DNA of 64,000 nucleotides from Ctenosaura bakeri (GCA_948474755.1 CAOLHI010000397.1:496001-560000); one strand, 5' to 3'; positions 43,764-54,999 are shown, numbered from the stretch's first letter. The notes: generated by a model from the letters alone, not told the origin. Made by a program: numbers and translations.

Positions 43764-44693
43764 CAGGCACACAGGCAGGCATTATGACTTATAGCCACTG
43801 ATAGCCTTTTCCTCTATGATTGTATCCACATTGTCCCTCTGTCAAAGCCATAACCACATTTTGGGATGTCTTGTCACATTTTGTGGCAGAGAATTCCATG
43901 CTTTAATCCCATGCTATTTCAAGAACTCCTTCTACAGTGTGTTATCATAAGGGGGAAAGAAATGGTGAGACAAACAAAAAAAGAAAAAAAAAGTTCTGTT
44001 CTCTGGGTCAGTTATTTTTTTCCTACTTGCAGTATCATGATGGAAAGAACTCTTTCTATTTTCATTTATCTTCTCCCAGCACCAGCTTCCTTGGGTCAAT
44101 CAAAGGACCTTCTCTAGTGTGCTATTTGATAAGATGACAGCTATAGATAGCAAGGCTGGCTTTGTACTTTCATTGATCCAAAGTCTGTTGATCTAATGAT
44201 TTTCAGTTGATATGAGCACTGCTGTTGTTGCTAGTAAAGATTCTCCCTGTTTTATTTAGCAAAAGAGATCAGAAACGAAGTTCCTGTCCTTCTTATGTTT
44301 TAAAAAAGGAATGTGGATTGTGAATGAATAAGTGGAAGCGTCTAGTTTAGGGGTCACTAGATATTTTCAACTGGCAGGCACATTTGGAATTTTGAGAAGT
44401 AGTCATGGGTCCCAAAGCAAAATGGCTTCCCTGGGGATATACAGTCCATTTAAAAAATGGCAGCAATGGTAGGTATACCTAATCATATAACTTCCTAAAA
44501 AGCAAAACTTTGAGCCAGTAAGATGATCTGATTTGATTTGATTCTCTGGCTTTTGTAATGCCTTTACCTACCTGTCTGCAATAGTGGTTTGTAACTTTTA
44601 CTTTACCAGGGACCCCCTGTAAATGTAATTTGTTGCCTGGGACCCTCAAGACTTAATTCAAAATTTAAATATTCAAATATTTAGTTATTTAGT
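43764..44693. other. Single-copy sequence
   Basis: Nothing recognised. Confidence 0.4.
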
Positions 44694-44931
44694 TAGTTTG
44701 TAGCTTGGTGAAGCCTTAGGATTCCCTGGCAGAGAAATGTAAATATCCCTCCCTAAACTACAAATGGGTGCATCTCAGCCCCAGAAAACTCTGTGACAGG
44801 TTCACTTTAGGGTTGTGATAAGTCAGACACAGCTTGAAGGCATACCTCAACAACAAACTACAAATCCCAGGATACCATAAACAATTACAGTGGAATCATA
44901 GTGCTATAACTTTGTAGCGTGAAAGGGCTAC
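44694..44931. mobile_element. Palindromic MITE (P200), half copy with a nested SINE
   Basis: Starts inside the central region (GTTTGTAGCTTGGTGAAGCC) and runs out through the right arm to GCTATAACTTTGTAGCG; the left arm is absent. The SINE at 44766-44854 splits it. Joined across the SINE, the MITE text runs normally from CCCTCCCTAAACTACAAAT into CCCAGGATACCAT. Confidence 0.85.
44766..44854 (+). mobile_element. 5'-truncated tRNA SINE with 11-bp target duplication
   Basis: AAACTACAAAT occurs exactly on both sides (44755-44765 and 44855-44865). The insert is the last 89 bp of the SINE (CATCTCAGCCCCAGAAAACT to CATACCTCAACAAC). This is a textbook target-primed insertion with 5' truncation, and shows that the SINE moved after the MITE. 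Confidence 0.93.
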
Positions 44932-47448
44932 TTAATGTTCATAGGAGGGAACAACAACTACCTGTGCCGGGCAAACTACCTCCAATTTCTGGCAGTCCTC
45001 AGTTAAAACGTTAAACATACATGCCATGGATGCATGGGGATAGGTTGGAATCATAGAGAGATGTTAAATTCATGAGAATGAATAAATCATTGGCTATCAA
45101 AGAATTTAAACATGTGTATGCACACACATAAACAGAAGGAGGTGCTTTTCGCAATATGTTCCACAGCAGACAATTCATTGTAGAAAATGTTAATTAAAAT
45201 GGGGCAACATGAACAGTAACGGTCTTCTCCACCAACTCTGCTGTACACCAGTCCATTTTATACAACATGATGGCATCTTTCAGTTTTATGATGGAAATTC
45301 AATCACATTGCTATCCACAGCTGAATGTTCACTGAGTCTATAAAAATGTGCACTAGTGCCCACTCATAAAGACAGTCCTTGAGGTGCCATTTTTGTTTTT
45401 AATTGCCAAAGCAGGAGCTCTTTTAACTGTAAGTTCCTGAACTGGCTAGATATAAATGGCATACACATCCCCAGACCTACTAGAATGATAATCTATGTGA
45501 AGCAACCTGAATTTTTACTTTATGATATGAAGAGGTCCAGTAATCTATGATAGCATTTATATATTATATGCTGTCTGTAGTATGTATCCATTGCTATTTG
45601 CACGTGGTTGCAGAAACTGTAATACATAGCAGAGTATGTATTTGCCTGCAAGCATTTATATGTGGGGAGCAACTGTGGGGTCTGAGGCATGAGTTCATGA
45701 TGACAAAAAACAAAACAAAAAAAAAACCACGCTGTAAATATAAGGGCAATTCCTAGGGAAGTTTGCAAAGCCCATAAGATCTTTGTTTTATTTGATGTAT
45801 TCTGTGTGACCTTGTAATAAATAGGAGTGAAGTTGACAGCTTCTGACCTTATCATTGTAGCCAATTGGCCAGCCAAGGACAGGCGACTTTTGTCAGTGCT
45901 TCAGAGGACTTAAGAACATAGAGGTGGGCCCAGGGAAGAAACAACACAGAATGCGACATACTCCAGAGGAAGAGGATTTCAGAACTTTCTTACATTTTGA
46001 TGAATTGAGAACTTCCTCTTTGTTCTTGCTGTCTCTCTTGCCCGCAGATTCTGTTTTTAATTTGTGTATTGTTTTAGTTTATTTGTATTGGGAGAAAGGT
46101 GGGAAATTAATGAATGAATTAATGTGCAAAAAACCACATGCAGAGAATAACTCTTGAACTATGAGTAGACTTAAAAAAATAGCCTATCTGGTTTTCAAAG
46201 ACTTTCTGGCAGCAAGAGGAAAATTGCTTAAATTACTTGTTATTTCCTTCAGGAAGAAATATAGTGAAGAATTACATCCCCATTGACATAGTATTTAAGC
46301 TGTTGAGATGAAATATTTAAGTTGTTGCTGATATTCATTTTAAAATTTTAAAGTGTGCTTTATATATGTTGCTGGTCTGTATAGCCTTCATACCTGCATC
46401 AGTACTTGGCAATGCCTTATCTAGCAAGAAGTCTCCCTGAACTTAGGGGGACTTACTTCAGAACAGATATGTATAGGCTTATCGTGTTCATTTTTTGAGG
46501 TGTAATGAGATTGGTTGCATCCTACATTTTGAATCTTGTATATGAGTTATCTTGGGCTTTGCCCTGAAAGGCAGCACAGGAACACCAGAAACAAACAACA
46601 AATCAATAAAGGAAAACGTTGGCATTGTAAACTCATGAAAAATTAAGGCGCTATTTCTGTGGAAAAGAAAAATGACAACAATTAGACCAATTCTGTGGGC
46701 AGTTTTTACAAAGTTCTCCGGCTGGAGTTAGATATGTTCACATTTTTTAAAAAACTCTTTTAAGGTTTCTGTGAGGATAACATTGAATGATATATTGTAA
46801 TCAGGACTAAGGCCTTGAGACAGAATGGGAAAGGAAATGTAAATGACTATGTCAAATACATGTCAAATGGATTTCAATTAATGAAAATAAATCATATGTG
46901 GGAAAAAGGAATCCCTATCCATTCCACTGCAAGCTAAGGAGAAGTCAAATGGGTGAAAGGAAAAGTTCCTCTGCTCAGTGATGGATAGCTCTTCCATTTC
47001 AGAAGGCTCTAGTATATCCATGGAAAGAAGTATGGTCATAGAACAACCTTCGTCAAACTTTCCAAAGATGATAGGACCTAACTGGAGCACTCCTGAGGCA
47101 AGTTCAGGCCAGTGCTGAATCTACAATGTCCAATGCTTCCTTTGCTTCCCTGGCGTTATACTTACCTCAGCCTTGAGATAGTGTAAGTGTTAAAACAGAT
47201 GAGGAAATAATTTTGAAAGAAAAACAAAGGTCTATCCACCAGGGGAATGGAAAATTTTTACTCCTCATAGATTGTCCTGACTAGACCAAGCCAGGGAAAT
47301 TTTGGATAGGGCACATCACTCACCACTGAGGTTCACTCCACTTTCTGGTAGCATTCTACTCAAATCAACCGGACTTAGAAAGGCTGTGTAGTCCAATTCT
47401 ATCTTTTGTCTACTCAGAGGTAGGTTCCAATGAGTTCAATGTGACCGA
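44932..47448. other. 2.5 kb of single-copy sequence
   Basis: Only small fragments of a widespread amniote repeat are recognisable: 46395-46480 (GGGGGACTTACTTCAGAACA) and 47345-47440 (ATTCTACTCAAATCAACCGG; TCTACTCAGAGGTAGGTTCC). The 118-residue minus frame at 45520-45876 has no recognisable domain. Confidence 0.4.
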
Positions 47449-47650
47449 GGACCTTTCCACACTTCGCTGTTATAGTGCTATTATTCCACTTTCAACATCC
47501 TGTGGAATTCCAGGGCTTATAGTTTACTGAGGCCAAAGAGCTCTCTGGCTGAGAGTTCTAAATGCCCCTCCCTAAACTGCAAACCCCAGGATTCCATAGG
47601 AAGTTGAAAGTGGAACAACAACACTGTAACAGTGTAGTGTGGAAAGGCCC
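47449..47650. mobile_element. Palindromic MITE (P200), full copy
   Basis: About 202 bp, with CTTTCAACATCCTGTGGAAT in the left arm and ACTGTAACAGTGTAGTGTGG in the right. The minus frame at 47517-47735 runs through it. Confidence 0.92.
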
Positions 47651-48478
47651 TGAGTCCCAGATGCATGTATAAAGGAGTGCATCCTGTGTTTTCCTGGAAT
47701 ATGCTCTTGTGGTCCTTTTTTTTTTTTTTTGCCACTGATTAGTTATGAATTTGGTAAATTAGCAAGTCATGGAACATACTGTGGCTTGAAGCTATTTCTT
47801 AGTCCCAACTAGATTTCACTTATGGGTTTTCACTAACAATTGGATTTATGTTTTAAATATTTCCTGGATTTTCATTTTATAACTTATATTTGTGTATATT
47901 ATATATTCATGAAATAGCCTCAACTAGAAAACCCTCAAACCCTCTATGAGCAGCAGCTGGAATGATACTGCCTACTTTATTTCCACAGGCCACATATAAA
48001 TTCATAAAATAAATCCACAGCATGAATCACCAGATTTTTCTGCTCTTCATGCTGCCGACTTATATATTTGTCCACCCATCCAAGAGAAAAATTCTCCCTT
48101 CTATTGACCTGCTGTGATCACAATGAACTACATACTCCTTGCCCATACTTTGTCCTGCTGGGCTTATTACCAAAGAGCAGAATACAGAATGCCACAGTCT
48201 CTGAAGACACATAAAAATCAGTTCTGATACATTGCTTATTGGCAGGACTGCCAAGTCTATGCCAATAATGCCTGCTGTTGTCCTAGTCATTTCCTCTGGT
48301 TCCACTTGGAAGATTTGATTGTGAAAGTTAATCATACCCATCAGCAGTGCTTTGTAAAGCAAAGACAAGATATGCCTGTGGCCACTATTGTTCAAAGACA
48401 TGATGTTCCTCTCCATTATATAAGCAGGGAATCCAGGATGTGTTGCACAACCTTTATGAAATCAATAGTCAATAGTTC
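47651..48478. other. Single-copy sequence
   Basis: Nothing recognised; the minus-strand 118-residue frame 48060-48416 has no known domain. Confidence 0.4.
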
Positions 48479-48537
<59 letters not shown>

Positions 48538-48748
48538 TATTTGTATCCTGCCTCTCCATATGGATCGAGGCGGCAAACAACTTACAAATAGCATGTATTT
48601 CTATACATGCCTCGAACAAGCTGGGTAACTCATTTTACCGACCTGTGGAAGGATGGAAGGCTGAGTCAAACTTGGAGCCTGGCAGGATCGAACTCACAAC
48701 CTTATGGTTTGCAGTACTGGCATTTAACCACTGCGCCACCAGGGCTCC
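48479..48748 (-). mobile_element. tRNA-derived SINE of another family, with (ATT)n tail
   Basis: Minus-strand head GGTGGCGCAGTGGTTAAATG (box A) and GGTTGTGAGTTCGATCC (box B), followed by GACTCAGCCTTCCATCCTTC, CACAGGTCGGTAAAATGAGT and TACCCAGCTTG, ending in an (AAT)n tail of about 20 units seen on plus as (ATT)n at 48482-48538. The family is widespread in squamates; its tail is unrelated to the Bov-B type. It is well preserved, so younger than most SINEs here. Confidence 0.88.
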
Positions 48749-49112
48749 TTCCTTTTTCTCTGTCACCTGCACCCCAACCCCACTATTTAAAGCAATCTGG
48801 AGGAGCTTAAGAGAAAAGTCAGCATAAAATTGTTAGAAATAAGGAAGGCATACCAGGAAGTGCCCAAGTTTGTGTTGACAGCCATTTGGAAGCATTTGGT
48901 TTTAATGCTGTTGCAATACACACTGCCATCCACCACAGGGCTTGCCTGTTTTATAGTTTTAGTTTGGACCATTGTGTGTTTCTGGCTTTGTAATAGCTTA
49001 AAAATGCAGAAACAATGGCTTCAGGTTGTAGGGCTATGAAGCCTAAGCCCAGTCTTCTTTGGACCAAGTCAACGGAGTTCAAGAGGATTTACTCCCAATT
49101 CACTGTATCTTA
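48749..49112. other. Single-copy sequence with a small amniote repeat fragment
   Basis: 49045-49110 (AAGTCAACGGAGTTCAAGAG, GATTTACTCCCAATTCACTG) belongs to the same widespread repeat as 46395 and 47345. The rest is unrecognised. Confidence 0.4.
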
Positions 49113-49310
49113 GGGCCTTTCCGCAACACATTGTTATAGTGCTATTATTCCATTTTCAACATCCTATGGAATCCTTGGGTTTGCAGTTAAGAGAGGGGCA
49201 TTTGGAATTCTCAGCCAGAGAGTTCTTCGGTCTCAGTAAACTGCAAACCCCAGAATTCCTCAGGATGTTGAAAGTGGATAGCACTGTAACAGTATAGTGA
49301 GGAAAGGACC
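49113..49310. mobile_element. Palindromic MITE (P200), full copy with TTA duplication
   Basis: Begins GGGCCTTTCCGCAACACA and ends AGTGAGGAAAGGACC. CTTAG is present on both sides (49109-49113 and 49310-49314), so a 3-bp TTA target duplication fits, as for PIF/Harbinger elements whose ends often start GGG/GGC. This is the best single copy for judging the superfamily. Confidence 0.92.
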
Positions 49311-49390
49311 TTAGACTGTGGCTGTCATTAGAAAGTTTGAAATCTACTGCCCCAGATTAATAGAACTTTTTTACATTACAGGATTTCTAG

Positions 49391-49575
49391 ACCAGCATGG
49401 CATAGTGGTGTAAAGCTGTATTACAGCCCTGGGGACTTTGATTCCCTACTTAGTCATAGAAGCCCACTGGGGACCTTGGGCACATCCCACATTCTCAGCC
49501 CCAGAAAACCCTGTGATAGGTGTGCCTTTGTGTCCCCAGAAGTCAGAAACAACTTGAAGGCAAACAACAACAACT
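49391..49575 (+). mobile_element. tRNA-derived SINE, short-body variant
   Basis: AGCATGGCATAGTGGTGTAA at the head, TTTGATTCCCTACTTAGTCA, AGCCCACTGGGGACCTTGGG, tail CAGAAACAACTTGAAGGCAA and ACAACAACAAC. Confidence 0.88.
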
Positions 49576-49584
49576 ATTCTAAGT

Positions 49585-49700
49585 ATTTTATAACAGCAAA
49601 CAAGAACCAGTTAATTTCAAAGATGTTGTTAGATTCCTCCCCTGCCCTTTACTGTTTATGCTGAAACAGACTAACACAGCTATCTCCTTTAAAAATTCAC
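49585..49700 (+). mobile_element. Tail of the hammerhead-associated retroelement
   Basis: TTCAAAGATGTTGTTAGATT then GCTGAAACAGACTAACACAG and CTATCTCC fits the usual ending (…GGTGCTACAAGACTCC … GCAACAGACTAACACGGCTA…) of the repeat seen as an inverted pair at 23.1-23.3 kb. The ribozyme-like section is not present. Confidence 0.5.
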
Positions 49701-49984
49701 TGACCGGCCACCTAGTTAAGTGGTCTGCTCCACCATCCCCCCATTATTTAAGAAAAAGGCTATTGCTTTTTTTTTTAAAAAAATATAAATTGCCAACAAG
49801 TTATAGAACTTGACAAGAACAAGTATTTGATCTTTATGCAAGTTACCTTATCTGTCCGTCCCTTTTTCTTTTAAACACATCTGACACCTACATATCCCAA
49901 GTTATTTGCTTTGGTCTTAAGAGAATGATCACATGAGCATTTCTCTGTCATGAGAAACAAGGACAGGAAACCTTGCATTCTCCA

Positions 49985-50080
49985 AGCATTTTGGACTAGA
50001 ACTTAATCCCTTAACAATTGGCCCTTGCTCTCTGCAGTTAATGGGAGTTGTAATCCAAAATATTTAGAAAAGCTCTAAGT
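49985..50080. mobile_element. Palindromic hAT-like repeat, decayed
   Basis: TTTGGACTAGAACTTAATCC at left, GGGAGTTGTAATCCAAAATA at right, and a centre AACAATTGGCCCTTGC; the arms correspond to the TTGGACTACAACTCCCAT/ATGGGAGTTGTAGTCCAA consensus. Confidence 0.6.
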
Positions 50081-50725
50081 TGCCTATCGACATGTGTTAA
50101 TGTGATCACAGGAGAGCTACTGCAGTGAAGTAGCTGGAGAAGATATGGGCAATTTAAGTGCAAGTCCCCAGGGAGTAATAAAACTCAGTTGGTGGCCTGA
50201 TCATGTCCTTCTAAGTTCTGACTTAATCTTGTGAGGATAAAATGAAATAATGCTACATAAGCTATTCTGACCTTCTTGAAGAAGGGGTGGAATACAAATG
50301 TGACAAATGCATATGAAACTCCATCATATGTCATTTATCAAGGCATGTAACTTTATCACTGATCTTGTTCAAGGTCTGCCTGTCAATGAGAGGACAGCTT
50401 ATATGTGGTAATCAGTGGACAATATAATCAGCGTATAAAAAAACAGCTTGAATCCAACTCTCATGTAAAAATTATTTCAGTAGAAGCCAGCACTTTATCT
50501 GCAGTAAACTTCACTTGCTTTGCCAGCAGATGTCATCCTTCATCTCAGATAGCAATGCAGCACAGCACTCCTATTCTAATGCTGCAGAAATCGGAATTAA
50601 TACAACAGCATTTTCTTATAAAGGAAAGACAGGGGAAATTTGAAATTCCCTTTAATTGCCCTAAAGCTGGCCTCTAAGGTTCCAAACACATAGAAGGTTA
50701 TATAAGCACTAGAAAGTTATATGGC
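50081..50725. other. Single-copy sequence
   Basis: Nothing recognised. Confidence 0.4.
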
Positions 50726-50967
50726 TCTAGAAAGCCAACATAGTGTAGTTGTTTGGATATTGGGACAATGATTCTGGAGACCAGAGTTCAAATCCCCGCT
50801 TAGCCATGGAAACCCACTGAGTGATCATGAGTAAGTCACACTCCCTCTGCCTCAGAGAAAGGCAAAGACAACCCTCCTCTCAACAAATCTTGTCAAGGAA
50901 ACCCTGTGATAGGGTCACCTTAGGTTTGCTGTAAGTTTGAAATGACTTGAAGGCACACAATAACAAG
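50726..50967 (+). mobile_element. tRNA-derived SINE, full-length, long-body variant
   Basis: AGCCAACATAGTGTAGTTGT head, box-B-like AGTTCAAATCCCC, GCCATGGAAACCCACTGAGT, the long-body block AAAGGCAAAGACAACCCTCC, and tail TGAAATGACTTGAAGGCACA with ACAATAACAAG. Confidence 0.93.
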
Positions 50968-51204
50968 TATTGGGAATAAGAAAAATTCTTTCACAAAAAG
51001 ACAACACATTTGAAACCAGTAAGTCATTATTTCTTGAACACTTGTAGAGTTGAGTTCATGAGGGTTGTCAGAAGCTTTCTCAATGAGAAGTAGTGGTAGA
51101 TGTTCCCATACAAGACAGCTTGTCCATCTCAAGCATATGCAACTGCAGAGAATTGGTAGATATGATTGTGGGCAAATGGAGAAAGACAGAACACCATGGT
51201 CCAT

Positions 51205-51690
51205 CACAGAATCAAATTTTTAGTGTTGGAAGGGATCTTGGAGACCATCTATGAAAAAATATCACTGATTGGTAGATGAGTTGTAAATGAGAACATCCTT
51301 CATTATAGGCTATCTATCATCTAGTCAAACATCTTCCAATGGAAGACAGCCTATCACCTCCTGAGGCAGTGTAGAGATGTACTGGATGAGTTTTGATGGA
51401 CAACCAAATACCTACTGTTTGTTTTGTTTTTTTGGCAAAGAGTTAGATTATTGTTGATTGTAAATTGAACATGATCCAACAATGTAATGCTGTTAACCTG
51501 CATTAATAGAACCGTAGTTTCCAAGACAAAGGAAGCAATAGTCCCGCTACATTCTGTGCTAGTCAGGCCTTATCTAGAGGTTAAACCCAATTCTCTCACC
51601 TGTTCCTCATAAGGCTTAATTTCTAGCTGTTTTACCATCTTGTTTGCTCTTCCAGTCAACGTCCTTTGTAAATTGTGGTGCCCAGAATGT
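51205..51690. mobile_element. CR1/L2-type LINE pieces in mixed orientation
   Basis: 51205-51420 is a minus-strand 3' UTR piece (GAATCAAATTTTTAGTGTTG, AAGGGATCTTGGAGACCATC). 51440-51592 is plus-strand distal RT: ATTGTAAATTGAACATGATC, then CAACAATGTAATGC and TAGAACCGTAGTTTCCAAGA, aligning with the 53.8-kb copy. 51593-51690 returns to minus strand (CTGTTCCTCATAAGGCTT, AATTGTGGTGCCCAGAATGT). This may be nested insertion or inversion during reverse transcription. Confidence 0.65.
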
Positions 51691-52689
51691 ATGAATGAAT
51701 GAAAGTATGTAAAATTGATGTCAAATGAAAACAGCCTGATCCATCCTTCCCTCCTTTGCCTTCATAGTGATTTTATATGATAGCTTCTATTTGGGAACAG
51801 AAAAAATATATGAAAATTCAATTTATGACTTAGAATGAGAAGTCTTCCATCAATTAGATTAATTGCAGTTCACGCACAGAGAGGCATACACAATAGTATG
51901 CTCAGGATTTCATTTCAGCTTAAGGCCTTTATCCTACCCATAGTTCTAATGAGTTCTAAGGAGACAGCCTTCACAACATTAATGAAATTTTCATTTGAAA
52001 AGGGAAGCTTTAATGCTAAATCAAAACAACTGTAATGCTGTTCTGGTGGCTGGCTTTTGGGACGTTAGGATTTAGGATATTTAATGCCATGAATTTCATT
52101 GTTGTTACAGCTTCTTCTCAGTCTTGATGTCACATTAATAGAGTTTTTTCTGAATTATTCAAGAAACTCAGCTTATATTTCATATCAGCTTGTGGTACAT
52201 GTTAGTTTTCATTAAGGATGCTGATGCTCTACTCAGTGGTGCTATGGGAACATTTACTGGAATGCATCAGTTATTTTTGCCATTGCCTATTTGCTTATAT
52301 GCCTTTAAAGCTTATTCCATTCGATGAGTGATGGGCATAATAATGTGTTGTAATCATATTTATCTTAAACTGTGTCTTGCACTTTGTGTGTGTGTGTAGT
52401 CTTGCATTTTTAAGATTAACAAGCTACACGATGTAATATAAAGGCAATCAAAACAATCTGATCCACAAGAAGCTGAAACATAAACATGAGGTGAAGACGG
52501 ATGTAGCAAGATTTCTACCTGTTCTAATCCAAACTGGAAGACCAAGCTGTTATTTGATGCAGTAAATATGTTTAATTCAGCAGTGTCTACATCCAGAGAT
52601 ATAAGAAGATCTAACAAGGTGGTATTCTCATCAATTCTTCCAGTGAAGGACGGGGACAGGGAGATACTAACAGTGAATAACTGGCTATG
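51691..52689. other. Single-copy sequence
   Basis: Nothing recognised; a short GTGTGTGTGTGT lies near 52386. Confidence 0.4.
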
Positions 52690-54770
52690 TAGATAGTGCA
52701 GGTGGGAGAGATTTGGCTTCTAGGACCACAATCTTCAACAGAGGACTACTGGTTACAGATGGGCTGTACCTTACAAAGCCTTTGGTGTCTTTGGTAGCAG
52801 CAATGGCAAGTCTGATCAAAAGAGCTTTAAACTTAAACATCAGGAAGTTGGAGATGATAGCTCAAACATTAGTCCAAAGACATGCTCTAAACACAAGGGT
52901 GTGGATTCCAGAGGAGACGGTGAAGGAGAGAGTGGAATCCACAGAATAACAGTAAATTGATGAAAACATACAAAGCTTTAAATGCCTGTACACCAAACAA
53001 AAAACCAAGTAAACAAAAATGAGCTTGTGCAGGAAGGTAAACGTGACTTCATAGGCATAACAGACCTGGTGGGATGACTTCCTTGACTGGAATATGACAA
53101 CAAAAAGGTGTAATGTGGCAGAAAAGGAGAGGGAATATCATTTATCAAAGACAAATTCAGTTGTGCAGAAATCTATGAAAGTGATCAGAGTGGACCAGTT
53201 GACAGCATTGGGATAAAAAAATAAATGGGGAAATAAATGCAACATTGTGATAGGATGCAAGAATTAGTACTTTAGTTACTCTGATATCTGCTTGGAGAAT
53301 AACTCTGCTAACAATACCTTTTCTCAAAAGGTAGAGGAAGGAACAAGGAGATCAGCAATCCTGGACTTGATCCTAACCAACAGTTGTATTACGAATCCAG
53401 TTGCATATGACTTGAATCAATGTAGTTGGTACTTTAGGGGAAAGTAACCCTGAAATGCCAGAGTTTGCAATTGTGGGACAGGGCAAAGAACAGCATCAAA
53501 CATGGACCTTGGATTTCAAGAAAATTGATTTTAACAAGTTTAGGGAGTTACTGGGTGGAATTCCAAGGTTTAACCTACTAAAGGAAAAAGACAGCATCAA
53601 GGGTAGGAGTTACCGAAGAAGGGGTTGCAAAAAAACACAATCACTTCAAAAGGACCTAGATAAATTAGAAAATGGGGCAGAAATTAATAACATGAAAGTC
53701 AATAGAGACAAATGTAAAATTCTATATTTGGGCTACAAAAAATCAAAAGTACATGTATAGGATGGAGAATACATGGCTCAGTAGTACTACATGCCAAAAA
53801 GACCTTGGGATTATTGTGGATCATAAATTGGACATGAATCAGCAGTGTGATGCTGCAGCAAAAAAGGCAAATGCTATTTTAGCCTGCATTAATAGAAGCA
53901 CAGTTTCCAAATGGAGAGAAGTAATAGTCCCACTATGGACTGCACTGACCAGGCCTCATCAACATTCAGCACTGCATTCAGTTGTAGACACCTCATTTTA
54001 AGAAGGATATAGGCAAGTTGTAGCAGATTCAGAGAAGGGCAAGGGGGATGATAACAGGTTTGAAGATGAAAATATATGAGGAAAGACTGAAGAAACTGGG
54101 CATGTTCAGCTTGTTGAAGAGAAGATTGAGTGATAATACAATTGTACTCTTTAAGTATCACAATGGCCATTTCCGCACTAGCCTGTTATAGCGCTATGAT
54201 TCCAATTTCAACATCCTATGGAATCCTGGGGTTTGCAGTTTAGGGAGGGGCTGGCCAGCCTCTCCCTAAACTGCAAACCCCAGGATTCCATAGGAGGTTG
54301 AAAGTGGAATCATCGCGCTATAACAGGCTAGTGCGGATTTGCCAGTGACTGTCACATAAAGGAGGGGGCAAGTCTGTTCTCTGCTGCCCCAGGTCTAATA
54401 GTTTGAAGTTATAGAAGAGTAGATTTTGATTGAACATTAAAAATAACTTCTTGACAGAGCATTACAACAATGAGATCGATTGCCCAGAGAGGTGGTGGGA
54501 TCTCATTCTCTGCATGTGTTCAAAAAGAGGCTGGACAGCTACCTGCTGAGGATGCTCTGAAGATCTTGACTGGTGGCTTATAGGACCCTTTTGAACTCTG
54601 TGAGCCTATGACTCTATGGTGCTGAAGGAGAATCTTATGGATACAATGGATTGCCAAAATGATCAATAAATAGGCCTTAGGTCTTGCTGGGGATGCTCTA
54701 GGTGGAAATCTTGCATTGAGCAGGGGGTTGGACTCTCTCAACTCCTTCCAACTCTATGCTTCTATGACTC
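52690..54770 (+). mobile_element. CR1/L2-type LINE with internal deletion of the RT core
   Basis: In order on plus: an ORF2-upstream block, 52710-52830 (TDGLYLTKPLV, LIKRALN); the endonuclease N-terminus near 52975-53080 (KCLYT, NELV, DFIGIT, WDDFLDWN); its C-terminal part near 53325-53560 (EGTRRSAILDLILTNSC; PEFAIVGQ; TWTLDFKKIDFNKFRELLGG). It then jumps at about 53600-53640 to the end of RT (LQKDLDKLENGAEINNMKV, NRDKCKILYLG, QKDLGIIVDHKLD, QQCDAAAKKANAIL). The whole RT palm with the FADD/YADD-type catalytic site is missing. The 3' end is recognisable at 54480-54770 (GCAGGGGGTTGGACTCTC, TCCAACTCTATG). A MITE interrupts it at 54165-54343. Frames are open for long stretches, so the copy is not very old. 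Confidence 0.85.
54165..54343. mobile_element. Palindromic MITE (P200), GCGC-variant, inside the LINE
   Basis: Left arm GGCCATTTCCGCACTAGCCT, TTATAGCGCTATGATTCC; right arm AATCATCGCGCTATAACAGG. LINE text before (TTTAAGTATCACAA) and after (GACTGTCACATAAAGGAGGG) is what other copies of this LINE carry contiguously, so the MITE inserted after the LINE. The right end is slightly eroded (GTGCGGATTTGCC). Confidence 0.93.
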
Positions 54771-54842
54771 TGTGTCTCTGTAAAATTAGTGAAATCTACA
54801 CATATGTGCAATGCTTAAAATTCTTTTCATCTGTATTTTTAG

Positions 54843-54999
54843 TGAGCCTTTTGTGTGTGAAGTGTGTGCTGTTATGAAAGTGGGCCGGTGCACTACACAA
54901 ACTTTAGGTAGACTTACAAGGATTGAAGATGCCGCAGAATATCTAGTCCCTTTGTTGCCCTTTGAGGCGTTTGGTTACATTCTTTTGGTTCCAGCAGAG
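54843..54999 (+). other. Exon-like open segment with splice-like flanks (unproven)
   Basis: A pyrimidine-rich TTCTTTTCATCTGTATTTTT followed by AG (54841-54842) precedes 157 bp of open sequence that ends at CAGAG/GTAAAC (GT at 55000-55001). In the open frame it would encode EPFVCEVCAVMKVGRCTTQ and LVPLLPFEAFGYILLVPAE. I recognise no domain. It is immediately downstream of the LINE 3' end, so it could equally be part of an unrecognised repeat or chance. There are no neighbouring exons I can point to. Confidence 0.2.

Noticed and set aside
45520..45876. 118-codon minus-strand open frame
   Set aside because: No recognisable domain, no repeat relation, composition like random AT-rich DNA.
48690..48748. 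Possible tRNA gene on the minus strand
   Set aside because: Box A and box B are present but the acceptor stem and anticodon arm do not pair; it is the head of a SINE.
48306..48827. 173-codon plus-strand open frame
   Set aside because: The frame contains a poly-Tyr run created by the (ATT)n tail of a SINE and continues through the SINE body; no real domain.
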